Positions 30,788 to 32,462 of a stretch of 32,462 nucleotides of DNA are shown here, in pieces (positions within the stretch are counted from its first letter, which is position 1; each line of letters opens with the position of its first letter). The DNA lies in the NCBI GenBank assembly GCA_024681875.1, contig JAILAA010000099.1, positions 1-32,462 on the forward strand, read 5' to 3'. Origin of the DNA: Prevotella sp. (GTDB taxonomy: Bacteria > Bacteroidota > Bacteroidia > Bacteroidales > Bacteroidaceae). The notes under the pieces are model-generated. The model searched no databases and was not told where the DNA came from. It worked only from the letters and a program-made list of their open reading frames with translations. A program made the position numbers and the translations under genes.

Positions 30788-32462
30788 ATGAGAACTTTAG
30801 ACTTCAGGCCGAAGATGGTGTCGGCCATCAAAAACTACAACAGACAGACGTTTACGGCCGACTTGCTGGCCGGTGTTATAGTAGGCATCGTTGCCTTGCC
30901 CTTAGCCATTGCCTTCGGCATTGCCAGCGGCGTCAGCCCTGAGAAGGGCATCATCACAGCCATCGTGGCTGGCCTGGCCATCAGCGCCTTTGGAGGCTCG
31001 AAGGTACAGATAGGAGGCCCCACAGGTGCATTCATCGTCATTGTTTCAGGCATCATCGGCCAGTACGGCATCGAGGGTCTCACCATCGCCACACTCATGG
31101 CGGGCGTATTCCTCATCGGCTTCGGACTGCTCCATCTGGGCACCATCATCAAGTACATCCCCTACCCCATCATCGTTGGCTTCACCAGCGGTATCGCTGT
31201 CACTATTTTCACTACACAGGTAAAAGACCTGTTGGGTATGCAGATGGACAGCGCACCAAGTGATTTCATCGAGCGTTGGGGTGCCTACTTCCAGAAACTG
31301 ACCAACATCGACCCGTGGAGTGCTGCCATCGGCTTGGCCAGCGTGGTCATCATTGCTGTCACGCCGAAGCTGAGCAAGAAGGTGCCCGGTTCGCTGATTG
31401 CCATTATCGTGATGACCGTGGTGGCGCTTCTGCTGAAGGAATATGCCCACGTGTTGTCTATCGAGACCATCGGCGACCGTTTCAGCATCAAGTCGCAGAT
31501 GCCGCGCATGACCATGCCAGCCCTGTCGTGGGAGCAGATCAAGGCGCTGGTGGCTCCGGCTCTGACCATTGCAGTCCTAGGGGCTATCGAGAGCCTGCTG
31601 TCGGCCACGGTGGCCGACGGCGTCATCGGCGACCATCACAACTCGAACACCGAGCTCGTCGGTCAGGGCGTAGCCAATATCCTGTCGCCCATCTTCGGCG
31701 GCATACCCGCCACGGGAGCCATCGCCCGCACCATGACGAACATCAACAACGGCGGACGCACGCCCATCGCCGGCATCATCCACGCCATCGTGCTGCTGCT
31801 CATCTTCCTCTTCCTCATGCCCTTGGCACAGTATATCCCGATGGCCTGTCTGGCCGGTGTGCTCGTGGTGGTAGCCTACGGCATGAGCGGTTGGCGCTCG
31901 TTCCGTGCCCTGCTGCGCAATCCGAAGAGCGACATCACCGTGCTCATTCTGACCTTCCTGCTCACCATCATCTTCGACCTCACCGTGGCCATCGAGGTGG
32001 GTCTCATCTGTGCCTGTCTGCTCTTCATGCGGCGCATGAGTGAGACTACCGACGTGCGTGCCGTCTATGACGAGATTGACCTGAACGAGGATGCCGACAT
32101 GCAGGCCGGCAACCTGGAGCACCTCACCATTCCGAAGGGTGTGGAGGTGTACGAGATAAACGGTCCTTACTTCTTCGGCGCCGGCAACCGTTTCGAGGAC
32201 ATCATGGCCCGCTACGGCGGACGTCCCCAGGTGCGCATCATCCGTATGCGTAAGGTGCCGTTCATCGACTCAACAGGCCTGCACAACTTGGAGAATCTTT
32301 GCCGCATGAGTCAGAAAGAAGGCATCACCATCGTCCTCTCAGGTGTTAACGAAAAAGTAGAAGCCGTGCTCAATCGCAACGGCTTCCAGAAGCTCCTAGG
32401 CAAGGAAAATATCTGCAATCACATCGACCTGGCCCTAGCACGTGCCCGTGAACTGACGAAGG
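30788..32462 (+). CDS. SulP-family anion transporter with STAS domain (nearly complete)
   Basis: At least 558 residues, open to the right edge without a stop codon. The protein is an inner-membrane carrier of the SulP (SLC26-like) family that moves anions such as sulfate or bicarbonate. The start MRTLDFRPKMVSAIKNYN is followed by the membrane part: LLAGVIVGIVALPLAIAFGIASG, the GGPTGAFIVIVSGII core and later FGGIPATGAIART. A cytosolic STAS domain follows from about residue 460 (VEVYEINGPYFFGAGNRFEDI, VPFIDSTGLHNLENL, with the conserved DSTG loop). The family is usually about 550-580 residues, so only a few codons are missing. The transported ion cannot be told; no sulfate genes other than cysE are near, and that is 16 kb away. 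Confidence 0.9.
   Translation, partial: MRTLDFRPKMVSAIKNYNRQTFTADLLAGVIVGIVALPLAIAFGIASGVSPEKGIITAIVAGLAISAFGGSKVQIGGPTGAFIVIVSGIIGQYGIEGLTIATLMAGVFLIGFGLLHLGTIIKYIPYPIIVGFTSGIAVTIFTTQVKDLLGMQMDSAPSDFIERWGAYFQKLTNIDPWSAAIGLASVVIIAVTPKLSKKVPGSLIAIIVMTVVALLLKEYAHVLSIETIGDRFSIKSQMPRMTMPALSWEQIKALVAPALTIAVLGAIESLLSATVADGVIGDHHNSNTELVGQGVANILSPIFGGIPATGAIARTMTNINNGGRTPIAGIIHAIVLLLIFLFLMPLAQYIPMACLAGVLVVVAYGMSGWRSFRALLRNPKSDITVLILTFLLTIIFDLTVAIEVGLICACLLFMRRMSETTDVRAVYDEIDLNEDADMQAGNLEHLTIPKGVEVYEINGPYFFGAGNRFEDIMARYGGRPQVRIIRMRKVPFIDSTGLHNLENLCRMSQKEGITIVLSGVNEKVEAVLNRNGFQKLLGKENICNHIDLALARARELTK

Overview
The window looks like chromosomal DNA of a Bacteroidales bacterium, most likely Prevotella or a close relative. 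Upstream of many genes there is a Bacteroidota-type promoter (a TTTG -33 box, 19-20 bp, then a TAnnTTTG -7 box). Shine-Dalgarno sequences are mostly absent, lipoproteins carry acidic residues just after the lipobox cysteine, and several families are typical of the group (LruC/DUF4842, DUF2582, DUF4922, DUF4450-like, GH51). No plasmid, phage, integrase, transposase, CRISPR array, tRNA or rRNA was seen. The genus is inferred from style, not from a marker gene.

Layout. 1-433: end of a LruC-domain protein, then a terminator. 609-3504: aspS, a small coiled-coil protein, a DUF2582 winged-helix protein with a histone-H1-like tail, and a TTG-start protein. 3516-5454 (minus): a GHMP sugar kinase resembling plant galacturonokinase, followed by a sugar nucleotidyltransferase. 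5568-10480 (plus, divergent from it): a triple-domain glycosyltransferase/HIT-like protein, a SpoIID-like protein without a signal peptide, and an AmpG-type permease. 10569-13828: two paralogous Tyr-rich lipoproteins flanking a repeat island, a probable structured RNA (11638-11963) and a membrane protein. 13900-16101: a cysE-type serine acetyltransferase and a membrane-anchored Ser/Thr kinase, divergent from a palindromic promoter region. 16113-16860: repeats and hairpins, no gene. 16879-21340 (minus): a tiny membrane protein, a large secreted glycosidase-like protein, a short-chain dehydrogenase and a lipoprotein, probably one operon. 21388-21516: a candidate small RNA on minus. 21619-22746: a REC-HisKA-HATPase kinase (minus). 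22854-27008: ruvC, a tandem ABC ATPase, an HD phosphohydrolase and a GH51 arabinofuranosidase in a tight run. 27192-28463: a vWA lipoprotein. 28519-30548 (minus): a TPR protein, an RluA-type pseudouridine synthase and a small membrane protein. 30788-end: a SulP anion transporter with STAS domain.

How the genes may work together. The locus at 3516-10480 is the most coherent unknown system. Kinase plus nucleotidyltransferase could turn a free sugar (perhaps a uronic acid) into a nucleotide sugar. The divergent operon adds a glycosyltransferase fused to a GalT/HIT-like domain, a probably cytosolic SpoIID relative and a muropeptide-type permease. A cell-wall or glycan salvage role is an inference.

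A second theme is repeat DNA inside genes. Four genes of this window (nucleotidyltransferase, glycosyltransferase/DUF4922, spoIID-like, tandem ABC) carry short repeats that are translated in frame. Most belong to a 7-bp CTCACCT family that is open in every frame on one strand but contains TGA on the other.
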